From Paenibacillus graminis (GTDB lineage: Bacteria; Bacillota; Bacilli; Paenibacillales; Paenibacillaceae): DNA of 64,000 nt. Of this stretch, positions 8,424 to 17,554 are shown piece after piece; position 1 is the first letter of the stretch; each line of letters begins with the position of its first letter. Where the stretch lies: positions 2,418,001 through 2,482,000 of the forward strand of contig NZ_CP009287.1 of the NCBI RefSeq assembly GCF_000758705.1, written 5' to 3'. A model generated the notes under the pieces. It saw only the letters and a list, made by a program, of their open reading frames with translations. It ran no database searches and was not told the DNA's origin. Made by a program: the position numbers and the translations under genes.

Positions 8424-11400
8424 ACGGCAACTACCTGTACCTGGAATGTCACTGTAACGGAAGCTCCGGGGGCAATGGTGCCGATAACAATGCCTGAACC
8501 GGGATTGGCTCCGGGACGGGCCGTACCATCGACGGTGACGCTGCCGGCAACAAACTGGCTGCCAGCCGGGATCGGGTCAACCAGCACGACATTGTTGACA
8601 GGCGCAATTCCGTTGTTGGTCACTACAATGGTATAGGTGATAACGTCGCCGACTACAGCATCAATGGCAGGTGTGCTCTTTACTACAGTGACGTCTGGAG
8701 ACGACACGGGGATGACCAGCACGTTCGACACTGAGGAGCCGGAGAGCAGGCGTCCGTCCGGCGGACTGAATGTAAAGGTCGAGGCAGCCTGATTCACCAG
8801 CTGCTGCGGCGAAGGCAGGGAGGCGACCGTGACCTGCAGGGTGATGGTTACGGTGACGGTTGCTCCCGGAGCCACTGTTCCAATATTGAGTCCGCCGGCC
8901 GGATCGGCACCCGGCTGCGGCACGCCGTTGACCAGCACGCTGTTCGGAATGAATACAGCCCCCGCCGGTATCGAATCTGTAATGGTAACATTTGCCGCCA
9001 GATTGCCGGTGTTGGTGATATTCAGGAAATAAGTGACCGTATCTCCGACGGTTGCGTTGGCCGTATCCGCGCTTTTGACAATGTTGATGAACGGCTGGTA
9101 TACCGGAGTCACGAAGGTGTTGGAATAAGAGGCACCCGAGAATGCTCCGGAGGTGAAGCTTACGGAAGCCTGGTTGCTCAGGCTGGCAGACGCCGGCAGT
9201 GCGTTTACAAGGATGCTGAACGTTACCTGTAAAGTAGCACCCGGCGCGATAGTACCCAGCGCAATGCCATTGGCAGGATTGGCACCAGGCAGCGGGGTGC
9301 CGTCAACGGCTACGCTGCCGCTGACAAAGGAAGCACCGGCGGGAATCGGATCGCTGAGCACGGCGTTGTCTATGGGCGCTATGCCGCTATTAGTGACGCT
9401 AATGCTGTAAGTGATGGTATCTCCGATAACGGCATCCGTTGCCGGTGAGCTTTTAACAACCAGGACATTTGGCGAGGAGACGGAAATCTGATTGATATTG
9501 GAAACCGATGTCTGATTGAAGGTTCTGCCGTCCGGAAGCGTGTAGGCGAAGGAGATCGTCGCCTGATTGCTCAATTGCTGGCTTGCCGGCAGTGTGTCAA
9601 TTACCACAGAGAACGTAACAGCCACAGTAGTGCCAGCGGCAATGGAGCCAAGCGTGATTCCGGTTGCCGGATCGGCTCCGGGAGACGGGAAGCCGTTAAT
9701 CAGTACGCTGTTCGGAAGCAGTGTAGTCCCCGCTGGAATAGTGTCGGTTAAAGTAGCCGCAGCCGGATAGTTGCCGGCATTGCTGACATTAACCGTGTAA
9801 ATAATGGTATCTCCGATGGTTGCATTTACAGAGCTTGAGCTTTTCGCTGCACTTATAACCGGCTGATATACCGGTGTGGTCACAATGTTCGAGAAGGCTA
9901 CGCTGGAGAGCACGCCGGAGGTGAAGCTTACGGATGACTGATTGTTCAACAAGCCGCTGGCTGGAAGCGAAGTGACGGATACGCTGAACGTAACGTTTAC
10001 TGAAGCCCCTTGAGCGATGCTGCCTATGGTAACTCCTGTAGACGGTGAAGCCGCCGGGCGGGCAACGCCGTCCACCAGCACGCTGCCGGGAACAAATGCC
10101 GTGCCGGACGGCAGAGCATCCGTAAATACAACATTATTGATGGTAGCGATCCCGTTATTCGTCAGCGTTACAGAATAAATGATCGTATCACCAAGCGTGG
10201 TTGCTGTGGTTGCTGTGGTTTTGACTACAGCCAGGTTGGGGTTGGTGACAGGGATCGTTACCGTATTGGATAGAACCGAACCGCTCAGTGTCCGCCCGTC
10301 AGGCAAAGTGAAGCTGTATGCTATAGTTCCCTGGTTGACGAGCAGCTGCGGTGAAGGGAGCGAGGTGATGATTACAGAGAAAGCCACCGCTACGGTTGCC
10401 CCCGCAGCAATCGTTCCTGCCGCAATCCCGGTAGCCGGGTCAGCCTGTGGCAGAGGCAGCCCGTTAATCAGGACACTGTTCGGCTCGAACGTGGTGCCGG
10501 CCGGAATGGTGTCTGTTACGGTCAAAGCTGCCGGATAGTTGCCGGAATTGCTGACCGTCAGGGTATAGGTTACGGTATCGCCGACGGTGGCGTTGGCTGT
10601 ACTGGCGCTTTTGACCGCAGAGAGAACAGGCTGGTAAAACGGAACGCTGACCGGGTTGGAAAAAGTAGAACCCGAAAAAGCAACACCGGAAGTATACGTC
10701 ACCGTAGCCTGGTTGTTGATTGCTGCGCTGGCCGGTGCAGAAGTAACCGTTACATTGTAAGTGACAGTGGCTGATGCGCCGGGTGCAATCGTTCCAACGG
10801 ATACACCGGTCGCCGGGTGGGCATTCGGAAAGGGAACCCCGTTCACCGAAACGCTGCCGGTCACAAAAGTGGTTCCCGGCGGAGTCGGATCACTCAGCTG
10901 CACACTGTTCACAGGGTCTATTCCTGTATTGGTTATGCTAACAGAATAGGGAATGGTATCCCCAAGCGTTGCCGCTGTTGCCGTGGTGCTTTTTACAACC
11001 TCAACATTTGGAGCGGACACCGCGACCGTTACAGTATTGGATTCCGCTGTGCCGGTCAGCAGTCTCCCGTCCGGCGGAGTATACGTAAAGGTGGACGAGG
11101 CCTGATTGACAAGCTGCTGCGGAGTAGGCAAGGATACAATGATGACCGTGAAGCTGACGGAAATACTGGCACCCGGAGCGACCGTACCGACAGTAATGCC
11201 GGTATCCGGCGCTGCACCCGGCTGCGGAAATCCGCCGACAATGACACTGTTGGGATCAAAGACAGTACCTGCCGGAATATTGTCCGTCAAGGTTACATTT
11301 GCGGCAAGATTGCCGGCATTGCTGACAACTACTGTGTAAATGACGGTATCGCCGACGGTTGCGTTGAGATCATTCGCACTTTTGACCAGGGAAATCTGCG

Positions 11401-14400
11401 GCTGGATCACCGGTGTGGAGGTGACATTGGAAGATGAAGAGCCAGAGAAGACACCGGAGGTAAAGCTTACGGTTGACTGGTTGTTGATCTGTGAAGGAAT
11501 CGGCATTGTTATCCTCACCTCGAATGTTACGGCGACTGAGGCCCCTGGGCCCAGACTGCCGATTGGAATGCCGGCGGACGGAACTGATAGCGGCTGGGAA
11601 AGGCCGCCCACAATTACGGTTCCGGGAATGAAAGCCGCATTCTCAGGCAGAGGATCACTGAGAATGATGTTGCTTACAGCAGCAATGCTGTTGTTCGTCA
11701 GCACGGAGGTAAAGGTAACAATGTCGCCGGTGACGGCGTCGATGGCGTTCACACTTTTTACGATGCTGACATTAGGCGCAGAGACGGGAACGGCAAGCGT
11801 ATTGGAAGCGGCGCTTCCTCCAAGCTGCCGTCCATCAGGCAGCGTGAAGGTGAAAGATGCGGCTGCGGAGTTGAGCAGCTGCTGGTTCGGAGGCAGCGCC
11901 GTTACGGTGACCAGAAAAGAAACAGGAACGCTGTCTCCCGGTGCGAGCGGCCCCACAGGGATGCCGGTCGCCGGGCTGTAACCCGGCAGCGGAGTGCCGC
12001 CGATGCTGACACTGTTGGTCTCGAACACAGCCTGCGGCGGCAGGGTATCGGTCAGATTCAGAACAGCGGCGATGTTGCCTGTGTTGCTGACCAGAATGGT
12101 GAAGGACAGAGAGCCGCCGACAGAGGCTTGAGCGGCATTGGCGCTTTTGACCAGATCGATAATAGGAATATATACAGATGTGCTCACTGTATTCGACAGA
12201 GCGGCTCCACTGAACGTGCCTGCCGTAAAAGAAGCGCTGGCCCTGTTGGTAAGGACGGCCGGATTAGGCAAAAGGGCTGCATTCACCTGAAAGGCTACGG
12301 TTGATGAAGCACCCGCCGCGATAGTTCCGAGTGTAATCCCTGCTCCCGGATTGGCCGAAGGCACGGATGCACCGTTCACGGTGACTGACCCGGCTACGAA
12401 TACGGCGCCTGCCGGAACAGGGTCAGACAAAACAACGTTATTTACGGGAACGCCGCTGGGATTGGATACAACCACTGTATAGATCAAGTTTTCCCCTACA
12501 GCCATACTTGCCAGGCTGGCGTTCTTGAGCAGGCTAATGCCTGGGGCAGATACCGGTATGCTGACCGTATTGGACAGGCTTGTTCCTGAAAGAGAACGTC
12601 CGCCCGGTAATTGATAGGTATAGCTGCTGCCGCCCTGATTACTAAGAACAGGGGGAGAAGGCAGTGACTGGACAGCCGTTAAAAAGGTAACGGTAACGGC
12701 GGCTCCGGGGGCTACCGCACCGAGGGCAATGCCTCCTGTTGGAGAATCGGACGGGCGGGCGGCCCCGTTTACGGTGACAGAGCTCGCCACAAAGGCGGAA
12801 CCGGCCGGAATGTTGTCAGTCAGGACAACCGTGGCGGCCAGATTGCCTGTATTCTGTACCCGCAGCGTATACAGCACATTGCCGCCTACAGTTGCGCTGG
12901 TTGTATTGGCGCTTTTGGCAATATTGATAACCGGCTGATAGACAGGGGTTGCCGTTGTATTGGACTGCGAAATGCCCGTGAATACACCGGAGCTGTAAGA
13001 GGCTGATGAACGGTTGGAAAGCTGCGCGGGTGAGGGTACTGAGGTTACGTTTACCTGAAAGGTAACCGTAACGCTGGTACCCGCCGCAAGGGTCCCCACA
13101 GTGATTCCGGTCGCAGGATCGGCGGACGGACGGGCTCCGCCTGCAACAGTGACACTCCCCGGCACGAAGCTGCTTCCGGCGGGGATGGGATCGGACAGAA
13201 CGACATTGGTGACAGGAGCAATACCGTTGTTGCTGATAACCGAGGTATACAAGAGAATATCGCCTACGGCCACGTCGGTGAACCCCGCGCTTTTCACAAC
13301 AGCTACATTCGGCAGAGTCACCGGTATTGTCAGTGTGTTGGAAGCGGCTGTTCCGGCTAAGGTGCGGCCGTCCGGCACCTGGAACGTGTATGCGGCAGTG
13401 GCCTGATCCACAAGCTGAGGAGGGGAGGGCAGGCTGTTCACTTGTACCCGGAACTGAACCGTGGAGCTTCCACCGGCGGGCACAGTCCCGATAGAGATGC
13501 CAGCCGCAGGATTGCCTGCTGCAGGCGTGCCATTAACGGTGAAGCTGCCCGGAACATATGTGCTTCCGGCCGGAATGTTGTCCGTGACCGTAGTAGCGGC
13601 TCCTATGTTGCCTGTATTGGCAATCTGCAGGGTATAGGTGATTTGATCGCCCACTGTAGCATTGGCGGTGTTGGCGCTTTTGACGATGCCGAGAACAGGC
13701 GAATACACCGGCAAGGTGGCCGTGTTGGACGGAATAACTCCGGTCAGAACCGATCCGCCCGCCACACTCTGGAACGTAAATGCCACATTGGCTGTATTGG
13801 CTACAGTTTGCGGACTCGGCAATGAAGTGACAGTGGCTTGATATGTAACGGTTACAGAGGTGCCGAGCGTCAATGTCCCCAAAGGGACGCCTGCCGTAAT
13901 ATCATACGAAGGACGGGATACACCGGCTACAACAACACTTCTGGTCACAAAGGTTAACCCTGCCGGCAAGGTGTCCGACAATACGGCGCTGGTCGCACTG
14001 GCAGTTCCTGTATTGCTGATTGTTACGGTATAAGTCACGGTATCCCCGACGATGGTCCCTGTCACATTGGAGCCTTTGGTCAAGGAGATCTTAGGGGCGT
14101 TGATATCAATTTGCAGCGCATTTCCGTTGACCACATAGGCATCTCCGGAGGTCGTCAAGGTCAGCAGTGCAGTAGACTGGTTGTTCACAAGTCTCGCCGA
14201 TACATCTACATTGGTGATATCCCAGCCCTGCCGCCCGCCGATGATATTGGTTCCGGGACTGCCATTGGTCTGGTTGCGGGTGCCGAAGGTGCCGGTGGTA
14301 TTGAGCGCGCCGGAATCATTATTGATCTGGGAGGCAAAAAAGTTATTGGCAAAGTTGTTGGGACCCGATAACGCAACCTGGGTATTTGATGTCGGACCGA

Positions 14401-15136
14401 ACAGCGCCTGATCTCCCGAACGGTTGGCATCACCTTCCTGTGCGCTGAACAGAATGCGGCCTCCGAGCGCTCCGGATACCGGGGTGGCAAAGCCTGTAAT
14501 GGTTGTGACTACAGGGGCTGAACTGGCCTGCACCAGCACGGCCCCTGCCCGAAGAGACATATTACGGAAGGGAAGCGACGGGTTCTGGTAGATCACGCCC
14601 AGCGTCCAGCCGGCATGATTGGCTGTGGTATCGCCGGTAATAACAATAGTGCCAACCACACCGCCCGTCGTGTAGGTTCCGGCACCCCCGGATTGAATAA
14701 TGCTGGTTACGTTCGCCGAGCGGACGTAGGCAGATGCACCGTTTCCCAGATCTACCGTATTGCTGGTAGCGGAATCTGGAGCCACACTGGAGGTGCTGCC
14801 CGCAGGGGTAGTGAAGGTGACCGGATTGTTGATGGCTGAACTCAAATTGACAGAACCATTGATATAGGAGCCGCCCCAGATAAGCTCGGCATACAGCACC
14901 GTACTTCCTGAGGGGATTGTCAGTACCGCCGAAGAGCTGTTGCTCTGGTATAAGCTCGTGGTCCCCGCCGGATAGGTTCCGAATACGGACGCTGTATTTA
15001 CTGTAGAGAATGCCCCGATGCTGTCCTGTGTCCCGGGAACGCCCGCTGTGTCCGAGCGGCTCAGTCCCAGTGTATTGCCAGTGAACGTGATCGCTCCCGT
15101 TGCGTTAATGGTAGCCCGAACGACTAGAGGAATAAT
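8420..15136 (-). CDS. Giant DUF11 tandem-repeat surface-type protein
   Basis: About 2240 residues. An N-terminal domain of ~340 residues (TGAITFTGNTLGLS; AELIWGGSYI; GWDITNVDVSA) is followed by 14 complete DUF11 repeats of ~125-130 residues and a truncated fifteenth. Each repeat begins like VVKSxxxxDAVxGDxxxY and carries LSDPIPAGxxFVxGSV. Repeats alternate between a type ending FTSGxFSG...SN and a type ending TLPDGRxLxG...SN, giving a two-domain higher-order unit. No signal peptide or cell-wall anchor is seen. The frame opens with GTG at 15142, which lies inside the Shine-Dalgarno AGGAGG (15147-15142); ATT at 15136 or 15133 is better placed. The methyltransferase gene lies 150 bp upstream on the same strand. 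Exact role unknown. Confidence 0.88.
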   Translation of the reverse strand: MIPLVVRATINATGAITFTGNTLGLSRSDTAGVPGTQDSIGAFSTVNTASVFGTYPAGTTSLYQSNSSSAVLTIPSGSTVLYAELIWGGSYINGSVNLSSAINNPVTFTTPAGSTSSVAPDSATSNTVDLGNGASAYVRSANVTSIIQSGGAGTYTTGGVVGTIVITGDTTANHAGWTLGVIYQNPSLPFRNMSLRAGAVLVQASSAPVVTTITGFATPVSGALGGRILFSAQEGDANRSGDQALFGPTSNTQVALSGPNNFANNFFASQINNDSGALNTTGTFGTRNQTNGSPGTNIIGGRQGWDITNVDVSARLVNNQSTALLTLTTSGDAYVVNGNALQIDINAPKISLTKGSNVTGTIVGDTVTYTVTISNTGTASATSAVLSDTLPAGLTFVTRSVVVAGVSRPSYDITAGVPLGTLTLGTSVTVTYQATVTSLPSPQTVANTANVAFTFQSVAGGSVLTGVIPSNTATLPVYSPVLGIVKSANTANATVGDQITYTLQIANTGNIGAATTVTDNIPAGSTYVPGSFTVNGTPAAGNPAAGISIGTVPAGGSSTVQFRVQVNSLPSPPQLVDQATAAYTFQVPDGRTLAGTAASNTLTIPVTLPNVAVVKSAGFTDVAVGDILLYTSVISNNGIAPVTNVVLSDPIPAGSSFVPGSVTVAGGARPSADPATGITVGTLAAGTSVTVTFQVNVTSVPSPAQLSNRSSASYSSGVFTGISQSNTTATPVYQPVINIAKSANTTSATVGGNVLYTLRVQNTGNLAATVVLTDNIPAGSAFVASSVTVNGAARPSDSPTGGIALGAVAPGAAVTVTFLTAVQSLPSPPVLSNQGGSSYTYQLPGGRSLSGTSLSNTVSIPVSAPGISLLKNASLASMAVGENLIYTVVVSNPSGVPVNNVVLSDPVPAGAVFVAGSVTVNGASVPSANPGAGITLGTIAAGASSTVAFQVNAALLPNPAVLTNRASASFTAGTFSGAALSNTVSTSVYIPIIDLVKSANAAQASVGGSLSFTILVSNTGNIAAVLNLTDTLPPQAVFETNSVSIGGTPLPGYSPATGIPVGPLAPGDSVPVSFLVTVTALPPNQQLLNSAAASFTFTLPDGRQLGGSAASNTLAVPVSAPNVSIVKSVNAIDAVTGDIVTFTSVLTNNSIAAVSNIILSDPLPENAAFIPGTVIVGGLSQPLSVPSAGIPIGSLGPGASVAVTFEVRITMPIPSQINNQSTVSFTSGVFSGSSSSNVTSTPVIQPQISLVKSANDLNATVGDTVIYTVVVSNAGNLAANVTLTDNIPAGTVFDPNSVIVGGFPQPGAAPDTGITVGTVAPGASISVSFTVIIVSLPTPQQLVNQASSTFTYTPPDGRLLTGTAESNTVTVAVSAPNVEVVKSTTATAATLGDTIPYSVSITNTGIDPVNSVQLSDPTPPGTTFVTGSVSVNGVPFPNAHPATGVSVGTIAPGASATVTYNVTVTSAPASAAINNQATVTYTSGVAFSGSTFSNPVSVPFYQPVLSAVKSASTANATVGDTVTYTLTVSNSGNYPAALTVTDTIPAGTTFEPNSVLINGLPLPQADPATGIAAGTIAAGATVAVAFSVIITSLPSPQLLVNQGTIAYSFTLPDGRTLSGSVLSNTVTIPVTNPNLAVVKTTATTATTLGDTIIYSVTLTNNGIATINNVVFTDALPSGTAFVPGSVLVDGVARPAASPSTGVTIGSIAQGASVNVTFSVSVTSLPASGLLNNQSSVSFTSGVLSSVAFSNIVTTPVYQPVISAAKSSSSVNATIGDTIIYTVNVSNAGNYPAAATLTDTIPAGTTLLPNSVLINGFPSPGADPATGITLGSIAAGTTVAVTFSVVIDTLPASQQLSNQATISFAYTLPDGRTFNQTSVSNINQISVSSPNVLVVKSSPATDAVIGDTITYSISVTNSGIAPIDNAVLSDPIPAGASFVSGSVAVDGTPLPGANPANGIALGTIAPGATLQVTFSILVNALPASASLSNQASVSFTSGAFSGASYSNTFVTPVYQPFINIVKSADTANATVGDTVTYFLNITNTGNLAANVTITDSIPAGAVFIPNSVLVNGVPQPGADPAGGLNIGTVAPGATVTVTITLQVTVASLPSPQQLVNQAASTFTFSPPDGRLLSGSSVSNVLVIPVSSPDVTVVKSTPAIDAVVGDVITYTIVVTNNGIAPVNNVVLVDPIPAGSQFVAGSVTVDGTARPGANPGSGIVIGTIAPGASVTVTFQVQVVAV

Positions 15137-15234
15137 TTTCACCTCCTTTTGAAAATAATGCGTTCATAAGTGAGAACGAAAAAAAGCAAACCGGCCTCTT
15201 TGTTGGCATCGGTATGCTCTGTTTCTACTCTTCA

Positions 15235-15243
15235 TAGGCTATG
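15235..15243 (-). promoter_or_regulatory. Possible sporulation (sigma-K-like) -10 before the DUF11 gene
   Basis: On the minus strand CATAGCCTA matches the CATANNNTA pattern of sigma-K -10 elements, about 100 bases before the giant gene. No well-placed AC -35 is seen, so this is weak. Confidence 0.2.
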
Positions 15244-15293
15244 CTTAAATTGGCGGGAAATTGTTTGTCCATGGATAAAGCGGCATATTATTT

Positions 15294-15989
15294 TTATACT
15301 TGCCTGTTTTGTGCGTGTCTTCTCCGTTTCAGAAGCGCTTGCGGTTCGGGATAAGCTTTCCTGCTCATGGCTGCAAGCTCTTCAGGGGTGATGGGCTTCT
15401 TGACTGCGACGAAATGGTACATAATTTCATGAACGACATTAGACTGCAGCGTCTTCAAAATCTCCAGTTCCTCAGATTCATAAAGCGTGTTGTCAAACGG
15501 ATATTGATAGAACAGCTCCATCCGCAGCAGCCTGTAATCAAAGGGAGGCACAGGCGCCGGATAATCGGGGATTTCCGGTGAGACTGCCCCGGAGGCAGGC
15601 TGAAAAAAGCTTCCTGTGAAATAACGGGGAGTGTATTCGTCGAATTTCTGCTTGAACAGCGGATTGGACAGGTGGGGGAAGCTGTGGGCGTAAGGCGCCA
15701 GAATACAGATAACAGCTTTGTGGACGCTTATCCGGTGAATTTCCGCCATTACCGCAAATAAATTGTTCACATACGGCAATACGCGGCTGGCCATGACAAA
15801 TTCGGCAGTGTTGTCCGGCAGTGGAATTCCTTCATTTATATCGCAGATGATATCTACTCCGGGCCAAGCGGTGCGGTCGATTCCAAGATAACCGGATTCC
15901 TTGCAAGAACCGCAGCCGATATCGATTTTCAAGGAAATCACTCCTTCAGGGGATGACTCTAAAATAAGGCTCTCCACCATTGTATTAAT
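15294..15989 (-). CDS. Class I SAM-dependent methyltransferase-like protein
   Basis: The protein has the class I fold start KIDIGCGSCKESGYLGIDR (SAM-binding glycine loop near residue 20), an acidic strand-2 residue in VDIICDI, and the motif near FVMASRVLPYVNN. It resembles small methyltransferases of surface or glycan loci that carry a degenerate second half. It lies directly upstream of the giant DUF11 gene on the same strand, so a role in modifying that product or its glycan is possible but unproven. AGGAGG (16002-15997) stands 7 bases before an in-frame ATT (15989) and 16 bases before the first in-frame ATG (15980); upstream TTG 16043 has no ribosome site. Start uncertain. Confidence 0.75.
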   Translation of the reverse strand: MNTMVESLILESSPEGVISLKIDIGCGSCKESGYLGIDRTAWPGVDIICDINEGIPLPDNTAEFVMASRVLPYVNNLFAVMAEIHRISVHKAVICILAPYAHSFPHLSNPLFKQKFDEYTPRYFTGSFFQPASGAVSPEIPDYPAPVPPFDYRLLRMELFYQYPFDNTLYESEELEILKTLQSNVVHEIMYHFVAVKKPITPEELAAMSRKAYPEPQALLKRRRHAQNRQV

Positions 15990-16136
15990 TTCAACGCCTC
16001 CTGTCTCCGGCGTACGCCTATCCAAGCCGTAAACGGCCGGCAAGTTTATGCAACCCCGGAGAAGGGTTAAACGTTAATAAGAGTAAGCCAAGCCAGGCAA
16101 TAACTTTACCGCTTCAACAAAGAGGAGGCAGTCAAC

Positions 16137-17051
16137 ATGAAATCGCAACGCAAATTACCTGTTATGGCGGCCATCGCTGTATTGATGCTGGCTATCACCG
16201 CTTGCGGCGGCAATACACCCGCCGGGGCTCCGGGAGAGCCTTCACCTGCGGCTTCGCCCTCGCCTGCCGGGAGCACGGCTTCGCCGTCACCAAGCCCTAC
16301 AGCCCAGCCGAGTTCCTCCCCTGCGGAGGAAACGCAGTCGATTCAAGGTACAGGCATCTATGTCGGGCAGATCGATAATCATTCCGTAGAGATCAAGACA
16401 GATGAAGGGGCGACGTCATTTGAACTGGGCATAGGCCTGGAAAAGGCTCCAGAGGCTTTAAGTATGGATGATCCGGTAGTTTTTGAATATGTCGAACGGG
16501 GCGTAGAGGGAGATTCCTCCGTCCTGCAGCGGGTGCTTACGAAGCTGGACAAGTCTGCCGGCAGCGGCAGTGCAGCCCCATCTCCGGCGGCACTCCCCAA
16601 GTCGAAACCATTCAGTCTGACACTGGAAGGTATGAAGGAAGAAAAGACGGCTGCACTTGCTGCCGGAGAGGGCTATTCGCTGTATATATTTGATATCTTC
16701 ACTTTTGATGCAAAGACAGGCAAACTGGCCATGAAAGTAGATCCAGGGTATTACGCTGAGATCACCAAGCTGCCCAAGAACTTCAAGCTCGATTCTCTCA
16801 AGCTGGAGGGTGAAAAGGAACTGTCCGCTACAGGGAAGGTGAACGCACTCGATCAAAAAGAGCGTGACCGGCGGATGTCCGGTATCCGGCTCTATCTTAC
16901 AGCCATGGGTAAAGGGCTGACCCGTGAGTATGTGGTGAAGGAGATTGCAGGGCAGGGGTATGTGATCAGGCTGAACATTCCGCAGCGTGAAGCCTCGGAA
17001 GGCTTCGGACCGCATGTCTACGCGTCGCTGGACAGTCTGGTCAGCCAGTAG
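16137..17051 (+). CDS. Putative lipoprotein, function unknown
   Basis: 304 residues with a clear lipoprotein signal: charged MKSQRK, hydrophobic stretch, lipobox LAITAC at about residues 18-23, so it should be lipid-anchored outside the membrane. A Pro/Ser/Ala-rich linker (PSPAASPSPAGS...) runs to about residue 70. After this comes a small domain (GTGIYVGQIDNHSVEI) and a C-terminal domain (YSLYIFDIFTFDAKTGKLAMKV ... RREYVVKE-like region). Ribosome site GAGGAGG stands 8 bases before the ATG. Divergent from the methyltransferase gene. I do not recognise the family. Confidence 0.8.
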   Translation: MKSQRKLPVMAAIAVLMLAITACGGNTPAGAPGEPSPAASPSPAGSTASPSPSPTAQPSSSPAEETQSIQGTGIYVGQIDNHSVEIKTDEGATSFELGIGLEKAPEALSMDDPVVFEYVERGVEGDSSVLQRVLTKLDKSAGSGSAAPSPAALPKSKPFSLTLEGMKEEKTAALAAGEGYSLYIFDIFTFDAKTGKLAMKVDPGYYAEITKLPKNFKLDSLKLEGEKELSATGKVNALDQKERDRRMSGIRLYLTAMGKGLTREYVVKEIAGQGYVIRLNIPQREASEGFGPHVYASLDSLVSQ

Positions 17052-17130
17052 CCGGGGGCCAGCTGAGAGAGCAGTATAGCAGGAGCTCTATAATGGAACT
17101 TAAAAATCAATGATGAAAAGGCAGTCTTTG

Positions 17131-17316
17131 TTAGTGGAAAAAGTATCGCTAATATAACTCACTCGGCTTACGGAGTATCCTATGTGGGGAAAAGTACCAC
17201 TAATCCGGCTGATATCGTCCATCTGGGATGAATAAGCATGAATTAAGTGTACAAAATCCCACTAAAACCTTTTGCAGCCAGAATTTCAGCTCATTAGTTT
17301 TACTTTTTCCACTTAG
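17131..17316. repeat. Intergenic 51-bp-period repeat cluster, two direct plus two inverted units
   Basis: Units share a core like GTGGAAAAAGTAnnnCTAAT. Direct copies start at 17131 (TTAGTGGAAAAAGTATCG) and 17182 (ATGTGGGGAAAAGTACC). Inverted copies lie at 17241-17265 (AATTAAGTGTACAAAATCC) and 17293-17316 (ATTAGTTTTACTTTTTCC). Spacing is 51 bp within each pair and the whole is roughly symmetric about 17223, so the transcript could fold into a long imperfect hairpin. A related cluster is at 35313-35500. The rest of this gene-free stretch (17052-17554) holds only hairpins. Confidence 0.7.
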
Positions 17317-17400
17317 CCACAGTTCCTGATGAGCCTGTTCGCTATCCCCAAGCTTTCTCCAGTTCAACTCGTATATTAACAGAATAGAAGCACAACAAGG

Positions 17401-17486
17401 GACCGATTCCGGAGAGCTTCCGGACCGGTCCTTTGTGCAAATATAAGGATTTACATCTTTCACGCCCCAAATCATCCTTATATTTG
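17401..17486. terminator. Two hairpins between convergent genes
   Basis: GACCGATTCCGGA / TCCGGACCGGTC (17401-17430) is followed by CTTTGT. A perfect 13-bp inverted repeat CAAATATAAGGAT (17438-17450) / ATCCTTATATTTG (17474-17486) comes next. The first fits a terminator of the lipoprotein side; the second may serve either strand. Confidence 0.5.
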
Positions 17487-17554
17487 TCGCTGATAGGGTG
17501 CCGCCCTTTTAAAGGCTGGCGAAGCCGTTTCTGCCTGTGGGTGCAGGTTAAGCT

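Noticed and set aside
8829..14839. Many plus-strand ORFs inside the DUF11 region
   Set aside because: They are antisense reflections of the repeat coding sequence, with repetitive Ala/Gly/Pro/Thr-rich translations and no ribosome sites.
17131..17316. CRISPR array
   Set aside because: Units are imperfect, partly inverted and lack conserved-repeat/unique-spacer structure; no cas genes are nearby.
17200..17475. 91-codon minus-strand ORF in the gap after the lipoprotein gene
   Set aside because: It runs through the 51-bp repeat cluster, has no ribosome site, and its translation looks like chance.
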